Shown here piece after piece: positions 1 through 10,865 of a stretch of DNA of 64,000 bases. The DNA is from Shewanella aestuarii (GTDB taxonomy: Bacteria; Pseudomonadota; Gammaproteobacteria; Enterobacterales; Shewanellaceae): the NCBI RefSeq assembly GCF_014647215.1, contig NZ_BMOT01000002.1, positions 124,001-188,000 on the forward strand, read 5' to 3'. The translations under genes were made by a program, and so were the position numbers. The notes below the pieces were generated by a model that worked only from the letters and a program-made list of their open reading frames with translations, was not told where the DNA came from and did no database searches. The first letter of the stretch is position 1. Each line of letters starts with the position of its first letter.

Positions 1-1116
1 TGGATGTAACGCCCCTGCGGCTGCTTCAACAGAATCTGCCTTACCTAAGGTTGCTTTTACGGTTTTATTATCACCATCACGGATGATACCAAATTCGACT
101 TTTACACCCGCGCCCATAGTGGCGACTTTTGCTCGCAGTTCTTGAAAGGATTTTATTTTACGGCCGTTGACACTAATAATTATGTCGCCCGCTTTAATCC
201 CAGCGTTTGCTGCCGCGCTATCAGGCACGACTTCATTTACAAAAGCACCATGTTGGGTTTCTAATCCAAAGGCTTTCGCCAGCTCTTTATCTAAGTCACG
301 ACCAGCAACACCAAGCACACCACGCCTTACTTCGCCATGTTCAATAATCTGACTAACAAGACTATTGACCATATTGGCTGGAATGGCAAAGCCAATCCCT
401 ACATTGCCACCGTTAGGCGCCACAATAGCGGTATTGATCCCCATTAGTTCACCATTGAGGTTTACCAAAGCCCCCCCTGAGTTACCACTATTAATAGAAG
501 CATCGGTTTGGATGAAGTTCTCTAACATTTCAATACCTAGACCGCTGCGGCCTAATGCACTGACAATACCAGATGTCACCGTTTGACCTAATCCAAATGG
601 ATTTCCAATCGCCACAGCAAAATCACCCACCCGAACTTCATCTGAATCTGTTTGCTTGATAGCCGTTAAGTTTTTTGCCTCAATTTGTAATAGGGCAATG
701 TCTGACTCTTTATCTGCACCAATTAACTTGGCTTCGACTTCACGACCATCGCTTAAGCCAATTTGAATATCATCGGCACCATTGATGACATGATTATTGG
801 TAACAATGTAGCCCTTTTCGGCATCAATAATTACCCCCGAACCTAGGCCTCTAAAGGGTCTCTCCCTTACTTGTTCCTGTGGTGCGTTTGGGCCAAAGAA
901 GTAGCGAAATACATCAGGAACTTGCTGCTTAGACACCTGAGTGCCTGACACCGCCACCGATACCACAGCAGGTGTTGTGCGTTCTAACATGGGGGCTAAG
1001 CTAGGTAAAGCTTGCCCGTCAACCGACATGGGGATCGCTGCATTTGATACAACTGGCATCATGGTTAATGAGGCGGTTAATAAGGCTGCTGAAAGTAAGC
1101 TAAGTTTGGTTTTCAT
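1..1116 (-). CDS. degQ: DegQ/DegP-type periplasmic serine endoprotease (partial, C-terminus outside window)
   Basis: Periplasmic Do-family (S1C) protease that degrades or refolds damaged exported proteins. The reading frame is open through the left edge, so the C-terminus, including most of a second PDZ domain, is missing. The start ATG at 1116 follows an AGGAG site. Residues 1-26 form a signal peptide ending SNA. The trypsin-like domain carries the full triad: His about 109 (TNNHV), Asp about 139 (ESDIALL) and Ser about 213 (GNSGG). The first PDZ domain follows. It is divergent from zapE and the rplM operon, the same neighbourhood as degQ-degS of E. coli. The Q-linker and overall look favour DegQ over the membrane-anchored DegS, because the N-terminus is a cleavable signal, not a bare anchor. 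DegP cannot be fully excluded. Confidence 0.9.
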   Translation of the reverse strand, partial: MKTKLSLLSAALLTASLTMMPVVSNAAIPMSVDGQALPSLAPMLERTTPAVVSVAVSGTQVSKQQVPDVFRYFFGPNAPQEQVRERPFRGLGSGVIIDAEKGYIVTNNHVINGADDIQIGLSDGREVEAKLIGADKESDIALLQIEAKNLTAIKQTDSDEVRVGDFAVAIGNPFGLGQTVTSGIVSALGRSGLGIEMLENFIQTDASINSGNSGGALVNLNGELMGINTAIVAPNGGNVGIGFAIPANMVNSLVSQIIEHGEVRRGVLGVAGRDLDKELAKAFGLETQHGAFVNEVVPDSAAANAGIKAGDIIISVNGRKIKSFQELRAKVATMGAGVKVEFGIIRDGDNKTVKATLGKADSVEAAAGALHP

Positions 1117-1406
1117 TAATTATGGCTCCTGAGTATTCAAGCTAGTGATAAAAATATGGTGCTTGAATTCACTAAATAAAAGTTAAATATCGTTAATCAA
1201 AATGTTTAGCAATACGGGCTTTATAAAGCCGTATTCCACTACAACCTAGATATATAAAGTCATCGATTAGTTACTCAGATGGATGCGAGTTTTATTAGTT
1301 CATTGACTATTAACAAAGGTTAATTTAATCGGTTTAAGCGGTTACTTGCTGGTTAACTTTAATGCTATTATGGCCGCCTATCTATTGGTGTAGTGAGTTT
1401 ATAGTA

Positions 1407-2516
1407 GTGACACAGTTAACCCCTTGGCAGCATTACCAACAAGACCTCAGTCGTGAAGACTTTTCCCATGATCTCGCGCAAGAACAAGCCGTTAAGTCAT
1501 TACAGCGTGTATATGATGAATTAATTGCCGCTGAACAGCCCGTTTCAGGTTTATCTAAAATGCTATCGGTATTTACTAAAAAACCTGCAAGCTTAGTCAC
1601 TGGTTTGTATTTGTGGGGCGGAGTAGGGCGAGGTAAAACCTACTTAATGGATACCTTTTATGATGCATTGCCTGGAGATAAAAAGCTCAGAGCACATTTT
1701 CATCGTTTTATGCATCAGCTGCATCATGATTTAGGTGAGTTAAAAGGGGTACAAGATCCGTTGCTCACAATTGCCAACAGAATGGCAAAACAATACAAAG
1801 TAATCTGCTTTGACGAGTTTTTCGTTTCCGACATTACCGATGCAATGCTTTTAGGTACTTTGTTTCAGGCATTATTTAAAGAGGGCGTTGCGCTGGTTGC
1901 AACCTCAAATATCATCCCAGACGAGTTATACAAAAATGGCCTGCAGCGTGCTCGTTTTTTGCCTGCTATTGCATTGATCAATCAGCACTGTGAAATTTTG
2001 AATGTAGATTCAGGCATTGATTATCGCCTAAGAACGTTAGAGCAAGCAGAAATTTATCACTTCCCACTCGATGAACAAGCTGATCTCAATTTACAAACTT
2101 ATTTCAAGCTGCTTGCACCAGAATCCGAAGTGTTTACCGATGCGATTGAAGTTGATGGCCGTGCCATTGTGATCCGTAAACAATCTCAAGGGGTGCTATT
2201 AGCTAACTTCAGAGATTTGTGTGATGGACCACGTTCTCAGCGAGATTATATGGAAATAGCCAGGCTTTACCATACGGTTCTTCTGAGTGGTCTGGAACAA
2301 ATGGGCGATCAACTGACCGGTGATGATATTGCTAGGCGCTTCTTGGCGATGGTCGATGAATTTTATGAGCGTAATGTAAAATTGATTATCTCAGCACAAG
2401 TGCCATTGGAAGAAATATATACCCAAGGTTTATTGAGTTTTGAGTTTAGGCGTTGTCGCTCAAGATTAATCGAAATGCAATCGCACGATTATTTAGCCTT
2501 GGAACATTTGCCGTAA
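1407..2516 (+). CDS. zapE: Cell division protein ZapE (AFG1-like ATPase)
   Basis: AFG1/ZapE-family P-loop ATPase of about 369 residues (E. coli ZapE is 375), known in E. coli to associate with the FtsZ ring. A Walker A motif GGVGRGKT lies near residue 72 and a Walker B VICFDEF follows about 60 residues later. I start it at GTG 1407 (VTQLTPWQHY), which aligns with the family N-terminus. The frame also contains an ATG at 1362 giving 15 extra, unlikely-looking residues (MLLWPPIYW...), and no convincing Shine-Dalgarno decides between them. It is divergent from degQ and upstream of rplM, as in enterics. No terminator is evident before the rplM promoter region. Confidence 0.9.
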   Translation: MTQLTPWQHYQQDLSREDFSHDLAQEQAVKSLQRVYDELIAAEQPVSGLSKMLSVFTKKPASLVTGLYLWGGVGRGKTYLMDTFYDALPGDKKLRAHFHRFMHQLHHDLGELKGVQDPLLTIANRMAKQYKVICFDEFFVSDITDAMLLGTLFQALFKEGVALVATSNIIPDELYKNGLQRARFLPAIALINQHCEILNVDSGIDYRLRTLEQAEIYHFPLDEQADLNLQTYFKLLAPESEVFTDAIEVDGRAIVIRKQSQGVLLANFRDLCDGPRSQRDYMEIARLYHTVLLSGLEQMGDQLTGDDIARRFLAMVDEFYERNVKLIISAQVPLEEIYTQGLLSFEFRRCRSRLIEMQSHDYLALEHLP

Positions 2517-2638
2517 AGTTAGCTGACAGTAATGCTGCGAGTGTCGTGCACAAAAAATAATCATAAAGTTGCCGATAAAACGATCAAAATATTTGTCGTT
2601 TTTAATAAAAACCAGGTGATTTTTGAGTATTCTTTGCG

Positions 2639-2794
2639 TATAATCCGCCACCTGCCCTCGTTACTCCGCCAGTTTGGGCGGAAGTTTTAAGCCAATATTC
2701 ATGCTCGAAGGGGCAAGAATCGGTTCATTTTGTGTTAATTGCGACCGCAATTGGCATGTGAGACAGAATTTTAAACATTGGGTTTTTGTAAAAA
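2639..2794 (+). promoter_or_regulatory. rplM-rpsI promoter (-10) and structured 5' leader
   Basis: A perfect TATAAT lies at 2639-2644, about 150 nt before rplM, with no good -35. The leader that would follow contains two hairpins: TCCGCC (2665-2670) pairs with GGCGGA (2677-2682), and AATTGC (2737-2742) pairs with GCAATT (2747-2752). In E. coli, ribosomal protein L13 is reported to repress its own operon through the mRNA leader. This leader may do the same, but that is inference. No U-run follows either hairpin that would make a clear terminator. Confidence 0.5.
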
Positions 2795-3226
2795 ATGAAG
2801 ACTACATTTACTGCTACACCAGAAACAGTCACACGTGACTGGTTCGTCGTTGATGCCGAAGGTAAGACTTTAGGTCGTATCGCTACTGAAATTGCTACTC
2901 GTTTACGCGGTAAGCATAAGCCAGAGTATACTCCTCATGTTGACACTGGTGATTACATCATCGTTATTAACGCTGAGAAAGTTACTGTTACTGGTAACAA
3001 GGCTGCGGGCAAGATTTATTACTCGCACACTGGTTTCATCGGTGGCATTAAGCAGATTTCTTTTGAGAAGCTGCAAGCTCATAAGCCTGAGATGATTATC
3101 GAGAAAGCTGTTAAGGGTATGTTGCCAAAAGGTCCTTTGGGCCGTGCTATGTTCCGTAAACTTAAAGTTTACGCTGGCACTGAGCATAACCATGCCGCAC
3201 AACAACCACAAGTTCTTGATATCTAA
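2795..3226 (+). CDS. rplM: 50S ribosomal protein L13
   Basis: L13 of the large ribosomal subunit, one of the early-assembly proteins binding 23S rRNA. At 143 residues it is one residue longer than E. coli L13. The family signature region is clear ([20 protein letters not shown] near the C-terminus), as is the N-terminal [13 protein letters not shown]. Translation starts at ATG 2795 after a long leader; the Shine-Dalgarno is weak, which is common for autoregulated ribosomal-protein genes. rpsI follows 15 nt downstream in the same operon, which ends at a strong terminator after rpsI. Confidence 0.98.
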   Translation: MKTTFTATPETVTRDWFVVDAEGKTLGRIATEIATRLRGKHKPEYTPHVDTGDYIIVINAEKVTVTGNKAAGKIYYSHTGFIGGIKQISFEKLQAHKPEMIIEKAVKGMLPKGPLGRAMFRKLKVYAGTEHNHAAQQPQVLDI

Positions 3227-3241
3227 AACGGGAGTAAGCTA

Positions 3242-3634
3242 ATGTCTGCAACTCAGTACTACGGCACTGGCCGTCGTAAAACATCTACTGCTCGCGTATT
3301 CGCTAAAGCAGGTAGTGGTGCAATCGTTGTTAACCAACGTCCACTAGATGTATATTTTGGTCGTGAAACTGCTCGTATGGTTGTTCGTCAACCTTTAGAG
3401 TTAGTTGAAATGACTGATAAACTTGACATCTATGTAACTGTTAAAGGCGGTGGTATCACTGGCCAAGCAGGTGCAATTCGTCACGGTATTACTCGTGCGT
3501 TAATGCAACTTGATGAAACATTACGTCCTGCTCTACGTACCGCTGGTTTTGTTACCCGTGATGCTCGTAAAGTTGAGCGTAAGAAAGTTGGTCTACGTAA
3601 AGCACGTCGTAAGCCACAGTTCTCAAAACGTTAA
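3242..3634 (+). CDS. rpsI: 30S ribosomal protein S9
   Basis: S9 of the small ribosomal subunit, whose C-terminal tail reaches the P-site tRNA. It is 130 residues, the usual length. The N-terminal [15 protein letters not shown], the central [15 protein letters not shown] and the basic C-terminus ending in FSKR are all family hallmarks. A GGGAG site precedes the ATG at 3242. It is the second gene of the rplM-rpsI operon and is followed by an intrinsic terminator at 3651-3678. Confidence 0.98.
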   Translation: MSATQYYGTGRRKTSTARVFAKAGSGAIVVNQRPLDVYFGRETARMVVRQPLELVEMTDKLDIYVTVKGGGITGQAGAIRHGITRALMQLDETLRPALRTAGFVTRDARKVERKKVGLRKARRKPQFSKR

Positions 3635-3650
3635 TTCGTTTTTGGAATTC

Positions 3651-3678
3651 AAAAAACCCAGCTTATGCTGGGTTTTTT
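3651..3678 (+). terminator. Intrinsic terminator of rplM-rpsI
   Basis: A perfect 12-bp stem (3651-3662 with 3667-3678) with a TTAT loop and T6 as part of the descending arm, 16 nt after the rpsI stop. Confidence 0.93.
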
Positions 3679-3734
3679 ATTGCTTAACGTTTTATGATTG
3701 TCATTAAACAGGATTGAATTAGGGGTAAAAAAAC

Positions 3735-5286
<1,552 letters not shown>

Positions 5287-5296
5287 AATCGATATC

Positions 5297-5323
5297 AAAA
5301 AGGCCGCGTTAAGCGGCCTTTTT
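5297..5323 (+). terminator. Intrinsic terminator of purA
   Basis: AAAAGGCCGC (5298-5307) pairs with GCGGCCTTTT (5313-5322) around a GTTAA loop and ends in a T5 run, 11 nt after the purA stop codon. Confidence 0.92.
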
Positions 5324-5356
5324 AATGAAACACGTTCGCAAAGTATGGTTGAACGC

Positions 5357-5383
5357 TTTAGAAATCCATACTTCGGCCGATGA
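5357..5383 (+). promoter_or_regulatory. Sigma-28 (FliA)-like promoter of motX
   Basis: GCCGATGA at 5376-5383 matches the sigma-28 -10 consensus GCCGATAA at 7 of 8 positions. Fifteen bases upstream lies TTTA (5357-5360), a partial match to the TAAA -35. The element sits about 33 nt before the motX start, where a flagellar late-class promoter would be expected. An 8-bp inverted repeat, AAGTATGG (5341-5348) and CCATACTT (5366-5373), brackets the -35. Confidence 0.55.
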
Positions 5384-5415
5384 ATTAACTAATTCAACTG
5401 TCATCGAGAATTGTT

Positions 5416-6048
5416 ATGTTACGGCTTTCATTACTGCTTATATTGACGCTACTACTCAGCGCATCTGCTCAAATTGCTAAGGCTGAATCTGGCGCCTTTG
5501 ACATATACAGTGATGAGCAACTTATAAAGCTTATCCGCAGTAATCAGTATCTTCAACGGGTTAAAGTTGATGAATGCCAACTCGTACAAGATATCGAAGC
5601 GAGGGCAGAAGTATTACAACAGCCTCTGTATCAATTCTTATGGGGCGAAATGTTAAATCACGGCGTATGTGTTAAAGCACATCCTGCACGTGGTATAGCT
5701 ATGTTACAAACCGCTGCAGAACAAGGCAGCGCAGAAGCGATGCTTAAATTAGCCAACTATTATTACCAAGGTAAATTAGTCGTTAAAGATCGTAATCGCT
5801 CAGTGCAATATACATTACCTGCAGCAGCACATGGTGATGTTGATGCACGTATGATGTTAGTTAAACTGTTTGCCGAAGGTTATGGTAGCCCACAAGATTA
5901 TGAAATGGGTTATCATTGGTTGTATAACAGTATTTTTGATGATGAGATTCAGCAAAAAAAAGCGACATCATTACTACAACAACTTGCTGTGAAAATGCCC
6001 ACAAGTATTGTTGAAAGGGCTCAGCAGCAACAACTTTATATGCAATAA
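5416..6048 (+). CDS. motX: Na+-type flagellar motor protein MotX
   Basis: Periplasmic T-ring component that, with MotY, is needed for torque by sodium-driven (PomAB-type) polar flagella in Vibrio and Shewanella. The 210-residue protein has a signal peptide of about 23 residues and then Sel1-like repeats (GIAMLQTAAEQGSAEAMLKLANYYYQG and following). The features that distinguish MotX from generic Sel1 proteins are visible: the YSDEQLIKLI start of the mature region, LQRVKVDECQLVQDIEARA, and YGSPQDYEMGYHWLYNS. Two cysteines (about 53 and 86) are conserved in the family. The place between purA and rnr is the known Shewanella position. A sigma-28-like promoter precedes it. It is the only flagellar motor gene in the window. 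Confidence 0.9.
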   Translation: MLRLSLLLILTLLLSASAQIAKAESGAFDIYSDEQLIKLIRSNQYLQRVKVDECQLVQDIEARAEVLQQPLYQFLWGEMLNHGVCVKAHPARGIAMLQTAAEQGSAEAMLKLANYYYQGKLVVKDRNRSVQYTLPAAAHGDVDARMMLVKLFAEGYGSPQDYEMGYHWLYNSIFDDEIQQKKATSLLQQLAVKMPTSIVERAQQQQLYMQ

Positions 6049-6079
6049 GGCATTTTTATGCCGATGATTTGGAAATTGA

Positions 6080-8569
6080 ATGATCAACGATCCTCATTTT
6101 GAGAGAGAACAAGACAAGTACGACAATCCCATTCCTAGCCGCGAGTATATTTTAGAGTACTTGCGCGCTCAAAAGTCACCTGTTACCCGTGACAAAATCG
6201 CAGAAGCATTAAACATTTCCGCAGAAGAGCCACTAGAAGCCCTGCGTCGTCGTTTACGTGCAATGGAACGTGATGGTCAATTAGTTTTTACCCGCGGTCA
6301 AAGCTACGGCTTACCGGAAAAAATGGATTTATTATCTGGCACGATTATTGGTCATCGTGATGGTTTCGGCTTTTTAAAGCTTGAAGAAGGTGGTGACGAT
6401 TTATTCATTAGTAATCGTGACATGCTGATGTATTTTCATGGAGATAAAGTATTGGCCCAAAAAGCCGGTACCGATCGCCGTGGGCGACGTGAAGCACGGA
6501 TTGTGCGTTTAGTACAAGAGCGCAGCGCTGCACTTGTGGGCCGTTACCATGTTGATGGCGGTATGGCATTTGTGATTGCCGATGACCGTCGTATCACCCA
6601 AGAAATCTTAATCGCCAATGAAGATAAAAATGGTGCTCGCGCCGGTGATGTGGTGGTGGTTGAATTAACTCGAAGACCAGGGCGTTTTGTAAAAGCTGCC
6701 GGTAAAGTGACAGAAGTTTTAGGTAAAACTATGGCGCCGGGCATGGAAATTGAAATTGCATTACGCAATTATGATCTTCCCCATACTTGGTCTGCCGTGA
6801 TAGAGAAAAAACTAAAGCGCATTCCTGATGAAGTGCCAGACTCAGATAAGCAAGGTCGTGTAGACTTACGCCATTTGCCGTTAGTGACTATTGATGGTGA
6901 AGATGCGCGAGATTTTGACGACGCCGTGTATGCAGAGAAAAAGCCTGGTGGCGGTTGGCGTTTATGGGTAGCGATTGCTGATGTCAGCCATTACGTGCGT
7001 ACCGATTCAGCATTAGATACCGAAGCGCGTGAACGCGGAAATTCTGTTTATTTTCCGTCACAAGTGATTCCTATGCTGCCAGAAAAAATCTCGAATGGCC
7101 TGTGTTCATTAAACCCCCATGTCGACAGATTGTGCATGGTGGCTGAAATGACCATTGCCGCCAGTGGCAAGCTATCTGGATATAAATTTTATCCAGCGGT
7201 CATGCACTCGCATGCGCGTTTTACTTATACCCAAGTTGCCGACATGCTTGAGGGGGGGGCGATTGCTCCAGAGCATGAAGCATTGTTCCCACATTTACAG
7301 TGTTTACAGTCTCTATATTTAACGTTAGATGAACGTAGAGCAGAGCGTGGGGCGATCGCTTTTGAAACATTAGAAACCCAGTTTATTTTCAATGAGCAGC
7401 GCAAGATTGATAAAATCGTGCCAAGAGGCCGTAATCAGGCACATAAAATTATTGAAGAATGTATGATTTTAGCAAACGTAGCCTCTGCTAAGTTTGTTAA
7501 AAAGCACAAAGGTGAAGTGTTATACCGTGTGCATGAAGCGCCTTCAGAGCAAAAACTGGCTAACTTTAAAGAGTTTTTGGCTGAGCGTGGATTATCTATG
7601 GAGGGCGGGTTAGAACCCACGCCGTCTGATTATCAAAATATCATGCTTAAAATTGCTGACAGACCGGATTCTGAACTGATTCAGGTAATGCTGTTGCGCT
7701 CAATGCGTCAGGCTATTTACAGCCCTGATAATGACGGTCACTTTGGCCTTGCATTAGAAGAATACTCGCATTTTACCTCGCCGATCCGTCGTTATCCCGA
7801 TCTGGTACTTCATCGTGTCATTAAGTATTTATTAGCTAATGAGCAAGGTGAAGTTAAAGATAAGTGGACCCAAGATGGTGGCTTTAAATACAGTCTTGAA
7901 GAACTTGATGCCTTAGGTGAAGAGTGCTCTATGACTGAGCGCCGTGCCGATGAAGCGACTAGAGATGTGAGCGATTGGCTTAAATGTGAATACATGCAAG
8001 ATCATGTCGGTGATGATTTTGATGCCGTGATTGCCTCTGTTACTAACTTTGGTTTGTTTGTGCGGTTAAACGATCTCTTTATCGACGGCTTGGTGCATAT
8101 TTCTAGCTTAGCCAGTGATTATTATCAGTTTGATCAGATGCGTCAGCGTCTTGTCGGTGAAAACACTCGCCAAGTCTATCAAGTTGGTGACGAAGTGAGT
8201 GTTAAGGTGGCTGCGGTGAATTTAGATGATCGCCAAATTGATTTGATCATAATTGGGGATAACAGTAAAGGCAAAGGAAAGCGTCGCAGCAGTACTAAAC
8301 CGTTAACCGCGCGCGAACGTGTGAATTTAGAAGGTGCCAAATTAGCTAGAGGCACGAAAGACGCTGAGACACAGTCAAAAGGGCGAGCGAAAAAGACCCT
8401 TTCAGATAAAAAGCGGGCACCTACAGCTAAAGGCGCAACCAAAAAGTCTGCGGTTAAAAAGCCCAGAGTAAAGAAAACTGGCCCGAAGAAAGCGGGTGCT
8501 AAGCCATCGAGTAATAGCGAGTCCGCCACCAAAGCGGGCAGTGCAAAACGCAGTAAGAGAAAAAGCTAA
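6080..8569 (+). CDS. rnr: Ribonuclease R
   Basis: Processive 3'-to-5' exoribonuclease that degrades structured RNA and takes part in rRNA quality control. It is 829 residues (E. coli 813). The domains in order are an N-terminal helix-turn-helix (about 20-80), two OB/cold-shock domains (about 85-240), the RNB catalytic domain (about 260-600) with the [12 protein letters not shown] cluster of metal-binding aspartates near 272-283, an S1 domain (about 640-725) and a long lysine/alanine-rich tail (about 735-829). The tail is typical of gammaproteobacterial RNase R but rich here in KKxG/KKxA-like repeats. The stop at 8567-8569 abuts the rlmB start with no gap, so translational coupling is likely. 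Confidence 0.96.
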   Translation: MINDPHFEREQDKYDNPIPSREYILEYLRAQKSPVTRDKIAEALNISAEEPLEALRRRLRAMERDGQLVFTRGQSYGLPEKMDLLSGTIIGHRDGFGFLKLEEGGDDLFISNRDMLMYFHGDKVLAQKAGTDRRGRREARIVRLVQERSAALVGRYHVDGGMAFVIADDRRITQEILIANEDKNGARAGDVVVVELTRRPGRFVKAAGKVTEVLGKTMAPGMEIEIALRNYDLPHTWSAVIEKKLKRIPDEVPDSDKQGRVDLRHLPLVTIDGEDARDFDDAVYAEKKPGGGWRLWVAIADVSHYVRTDSALDTEARERGNSVYFPSQVIPMLPEKISNGLCSLNPHVDRLCMVAEMTIAASGKLSGYKFYPAVMHSHARFTYTQVADMLEGGAIAPEHEALFPHLQCLQSLYLTLDERRAERGAIAFETLETQFIFNEQRKIDKIVPRGRNQAHKIIEECMILANVASAKFVKKHKGEVLYRVHEAPSEQKLANFKEFLAERGLSMEGGLEPTPSDYQNIMLKIADRPDSELIQVMLLRSMRQAIYSPDNDGHFGLALEEYSHFTSPIRRYPDLVLHRVIKYLLANEQGEVKDKWTQDGGFKYSLEELDALGEECSMTERRADEATRDVSDWLKCEYMQDHVGDDFDAVIASVTNFGLFVRLNDLFIDGLVHISSLASDYYQFDQMRQRLVGENTRQVYQVGDEVSVKVAAVNLDDRQIDLIIIGDNSKGKGKRRSSTKPLTARERVNLEGAKLARGTKDAETQSKGRAKKTLSDKKRAPTAKGATKKSAVKKPRVKKTGPKKAGAKPSSNSESATKAGSAKRSKRKS

Positions 8570-9325
8570 ATGAAAAAACAAGATATAATGTTTGGTATTC
8601 ACGCCGTTGAAGCCTTATTAAAAAATAGCCCTGAACGTGTTATTGAATTATGGCTATTGCAAGGGCGTGATGATGAACGTTTAGCCCCTATTGTTGAGGC
8701 GGCACAGGCTGCTGGTCTTAAATCGCAACGTGCGGCACGAAAAGTGTTAGATGAAAAAGCTGAAAGCACCCAGCATCAAGGTGTTGTTGCGCGCGTTACG
8801 GCGGCTAAAGTGCTCGCTGAAAATGAGCTAGACAGCTTACTGAATAAGCTCACTGCCGATGATAAAATTCCGTTCTTTTTAATCTTAGATGGTGTAACCG
8901 ATCCACACAATTTAGGTGCCTGTTTACGTAATGCCGATGCGGCAGGTGTGCATGGGGTGATTGTGCCTAAGGATAACTCTGTTGGTCTCACATCCGTTGT
9001 CAGCAAGGTTGCCTGTGGCGCGGCTGAAATTGTGCCATTATTCCAGGTGACTAATTTGGCTCGTACTATGCGTCATATTCAAGAGAAAGGCGTATGGATT
9101 TTTGGTACAGCCGGTGAAGCCGATAGCAATGTTTATCAGGCAGACTTGAAAGGCGCATTGGCCATTGCTATGGGGGCTGAGGGTAAAGGTTTACGTCGTC
9201 TTACGCGTGAAAGTTGTGATTCTTTAATCTCAATTCCAATGGCTGGCAGTGTTTCAAGTTTGAACGTGTCGGTTGCTACTGGGGTGTGTTTGTTTGAAGC
9301 TGTGCGTCAGCGCTTAGCGAACTAA
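8570..9325 (+). CDS. rlmB: 23S rRNA (guanosine-2'-O-)-methyltransferase RlmB
   Basis: SpoU-family methyltransferase that modifies Gm2251 in the peptidyl-transferase P loop of 23S rRNA. It is 251 residues, close to E. coli (243). An N-terminal L30e-like substrate-binding domain ([17 protein letters not shown]) precedes the knotted catalytic domain, with motif 1 [17 protein letters not shown], motif 2 [13 protein letters not shown] and motif 3 [19 protein letters not shown]. It starts immediately after rnr, the same pair as in E. coli and S. oneidensis, and ends before a bidirectional terminator. Confidence 0.96.
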   Translation: MKKQDIMFGIHAVEALLKNSPERVIELWLLQGRDDERLAPIVEAAQAAGLKSQRAARKVLDEKAESTQHQGVVARVTAAKVLAENELDSLLNKLTADDKIPFFLILDGVTDPHNLGACLRNADAAGVHGVIVPKDNSVGLTSVVSKVACGAAEIVPLFQVTNLARTMRHIQEKGVWIFGTAGEADSNVYQADLKGALAIAMGAEGKGLRRLTRESCDSLISIPMAGSVSSLNVSVATGVCLFEAVRQRLAN

Positions 9326-9353
9326 ACATTGCTGTTGATATAAAGTAGTGGAT

Positions 9354-9382
9354 AAAAAAAGCGAGCATTAGCTCGCTTTTTT
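9354..9382. terminator. Bidirectional terminator between rlmB and the MFS gene
   Basis: AAAAAAAGCGAGC pairs with GCTCGCTTTTTT around an ATTA loop. The A-run on one side and T-run on the other allow termination from both convergent genes. Confidence 0.9.
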
Positions 9383-9416
9383 GTGTCTATAAAATCAAGG
9401 TTTATGCTTGAGCCTT

Positions 9417-10817
9417 TTATACATCAGTAGATTTTTTTGATGGTTCTAAGGAGTCAGGCACAATGTCATCATCGTTTTCAATATCGGTGACTTGAGTGTA
9501 ATCCGGCTCATCTTCGAGGGCATCATCTTCGTGGCCTACCATATCAAATGCATCATCTTCTGGGTTTATCATTTGATTTTGTACTGACTGTACATTCACT
9601 CGAGGATCAAAGGATGCAGCTAAAGGCGATGATACCAAGTCACCACCGGCCATAACATAGTCATTGCTTGAGCCTTGCTCTGCTTTTTGTTTGTTATTAA
9701 TGAACAATAAACGGATCACTAATGTGAAGGCACAAATACTCATAAACCCATAAAGCATGTCATTACCAATTTGCTGCATCAATGCAGACGCGATAAGGGG
9801 GCCAATACTGGCACCTATACCGAAGGTCACTAAAATGGTCGCGGATAAGCCAACACGTTCATGTTGCTCCACGCGCGAGTTAGCCAATGCGGTAGCCAAA
9901 GGGTAAAGGGTAAAAGCCAGCACACCGAATATTGCGGTTAATACTAGAGAGATTTGTGCATCAAAGGGCACTAAAGCAATAATTAACACTAAGGTGCCCA
10001 GTAAACCGCAGTTGATACGAATAAGTCGGCTGCGAGGCATTAAGTCAGAGAGTTTGCCCATTGGCCATTGGGCAAGTAAACCTGCCAAAATGGTACAGGT
10101 CATATAAAGCGCTACAGATTGAGGCTCAATACCCTGTGCGGTTGCATAGGCGGGAGCAAGGCCATAGAAACATCCTACAATCATGCTACCTAAGGCAATG
10201 GTTGTAAGAGCTTGTGGCGCACGCTTCCAGTAATGCTTCATATTAAGCGGTGCAGGTGTTAAAGGCTCGGGATGAATACGTCGAGTAATTGCGATTGGCA
10301 CAATACATAAAGCAAAACAAATCGCGATAAGAAGCAAAGGTTCTAAGCCAAGCTCTGGATATAGACTAATTGCACCTTGTCCCGCCATTAACGCTAGATA
10401 GGAGACTATCATGTAACTGGCAAATACAGTGCCGCGCTGACTTGGTTCAGATTGTTCGTTAAGCCAGCTTTCAAGCACCATGTATTGACACATCATGCCC
10501 ATACCCACTAACACACGTAATACCAGCCAAATGGTGAGGTCCTCAATTAAGGCATGCCCTAACGCAGAGGCGGTGACAACCCCCGCACACGCGACAAATG
10601 CGCGAATATGACCCACTTGGGCAATCAGTTTATGGCCCACCTTTGATCCACACACTAGGCCAATGTAATAAGCGGACATCATGCCACCTACCCATATTTG
10701 CGGCACTTCCATTGTCGTGAGTTTTAGGCCTAAATAGGTTGTGAGTAGACCGGCGGCAAGCACCATCATGAAGGTGGTGCTGTATAACGAGGTGAAACTA
10801 CGTAGTGGACTGGTCAT
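9417..10817 (-). CDS. MFS transporter (YcaD-like) with acidic C-terminal tail
   Basis: Twelve-helix major facilitator superfamily protein of about 466 residues. The N-terminal half resembles the YcaD-type MFS subfamily, with YLGLKLTTMEVPQIWVGGMMSAYYIGLVCGS and the motif-A-like KLSDLMPRSR between helices 6 and 8. The ATG at 10817 is preferred because a GAGG lies seven bases upstream; a GTG at 10820 adds one residue. About 90 residues after the last helix form a strikingly acidic cytoplasmic tail (DDAFDMVGHEDDALEDEPD...), which is unusual for the family. The substrate is unknown. It is convergent with rlmB and shares a terminator with it. Confidence 0.82.
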   Translation of the reverse strand: MTSPLRSFTSLYSTTFMMVLAAGLLTTYLGLKLTTMEVPQIWVGGMMSAYYIGLVCGSKVGHKLIAQVGHIRAFVACAGVVTASALGHALIEDLTIWLVLRVLVGMGMMCQYMVLESWLNEQSEPSQRGTVFASYMIVSYLALMAGQGAISLYPELGLEPLLLIAICFALCIVPIAITRRIHPEPLTPAPLNMKHYWKRAPQALTTIALGSMIVGCFYGLAPAYATAQGIEPQSVALYMTCTILAGLLAQWPMGKLSDLMPRSRLIRINCGLLGTLVLIIALVPFDAQISLVLTAIFGVLAFTLYPLATALANSRVEQHERVGLSATILVTFGIGASIGPLIASALMQQIGNDMLYGFMSICAFTLVIRLLFINNKQKAEQGSSNDYVMAGGDLVSSPLAASFDPRVNVQSVQNQMINPEDDAFDMVGHEDDALEDEPDYTQVTDIENDDDIVPDSLEPSKKSTDV

Positions 10818-10865
10818 CACACTGCCTCTATTTTATTCATTATCACTCAGCGGGAAGAGGGGGCA

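Noticed and set aside
8179..8602. Minus-strand frames within the RNase R tail
   Set aside because: They are shadows of the lysine-rich tail codons of rnr, with no start signal or family match.
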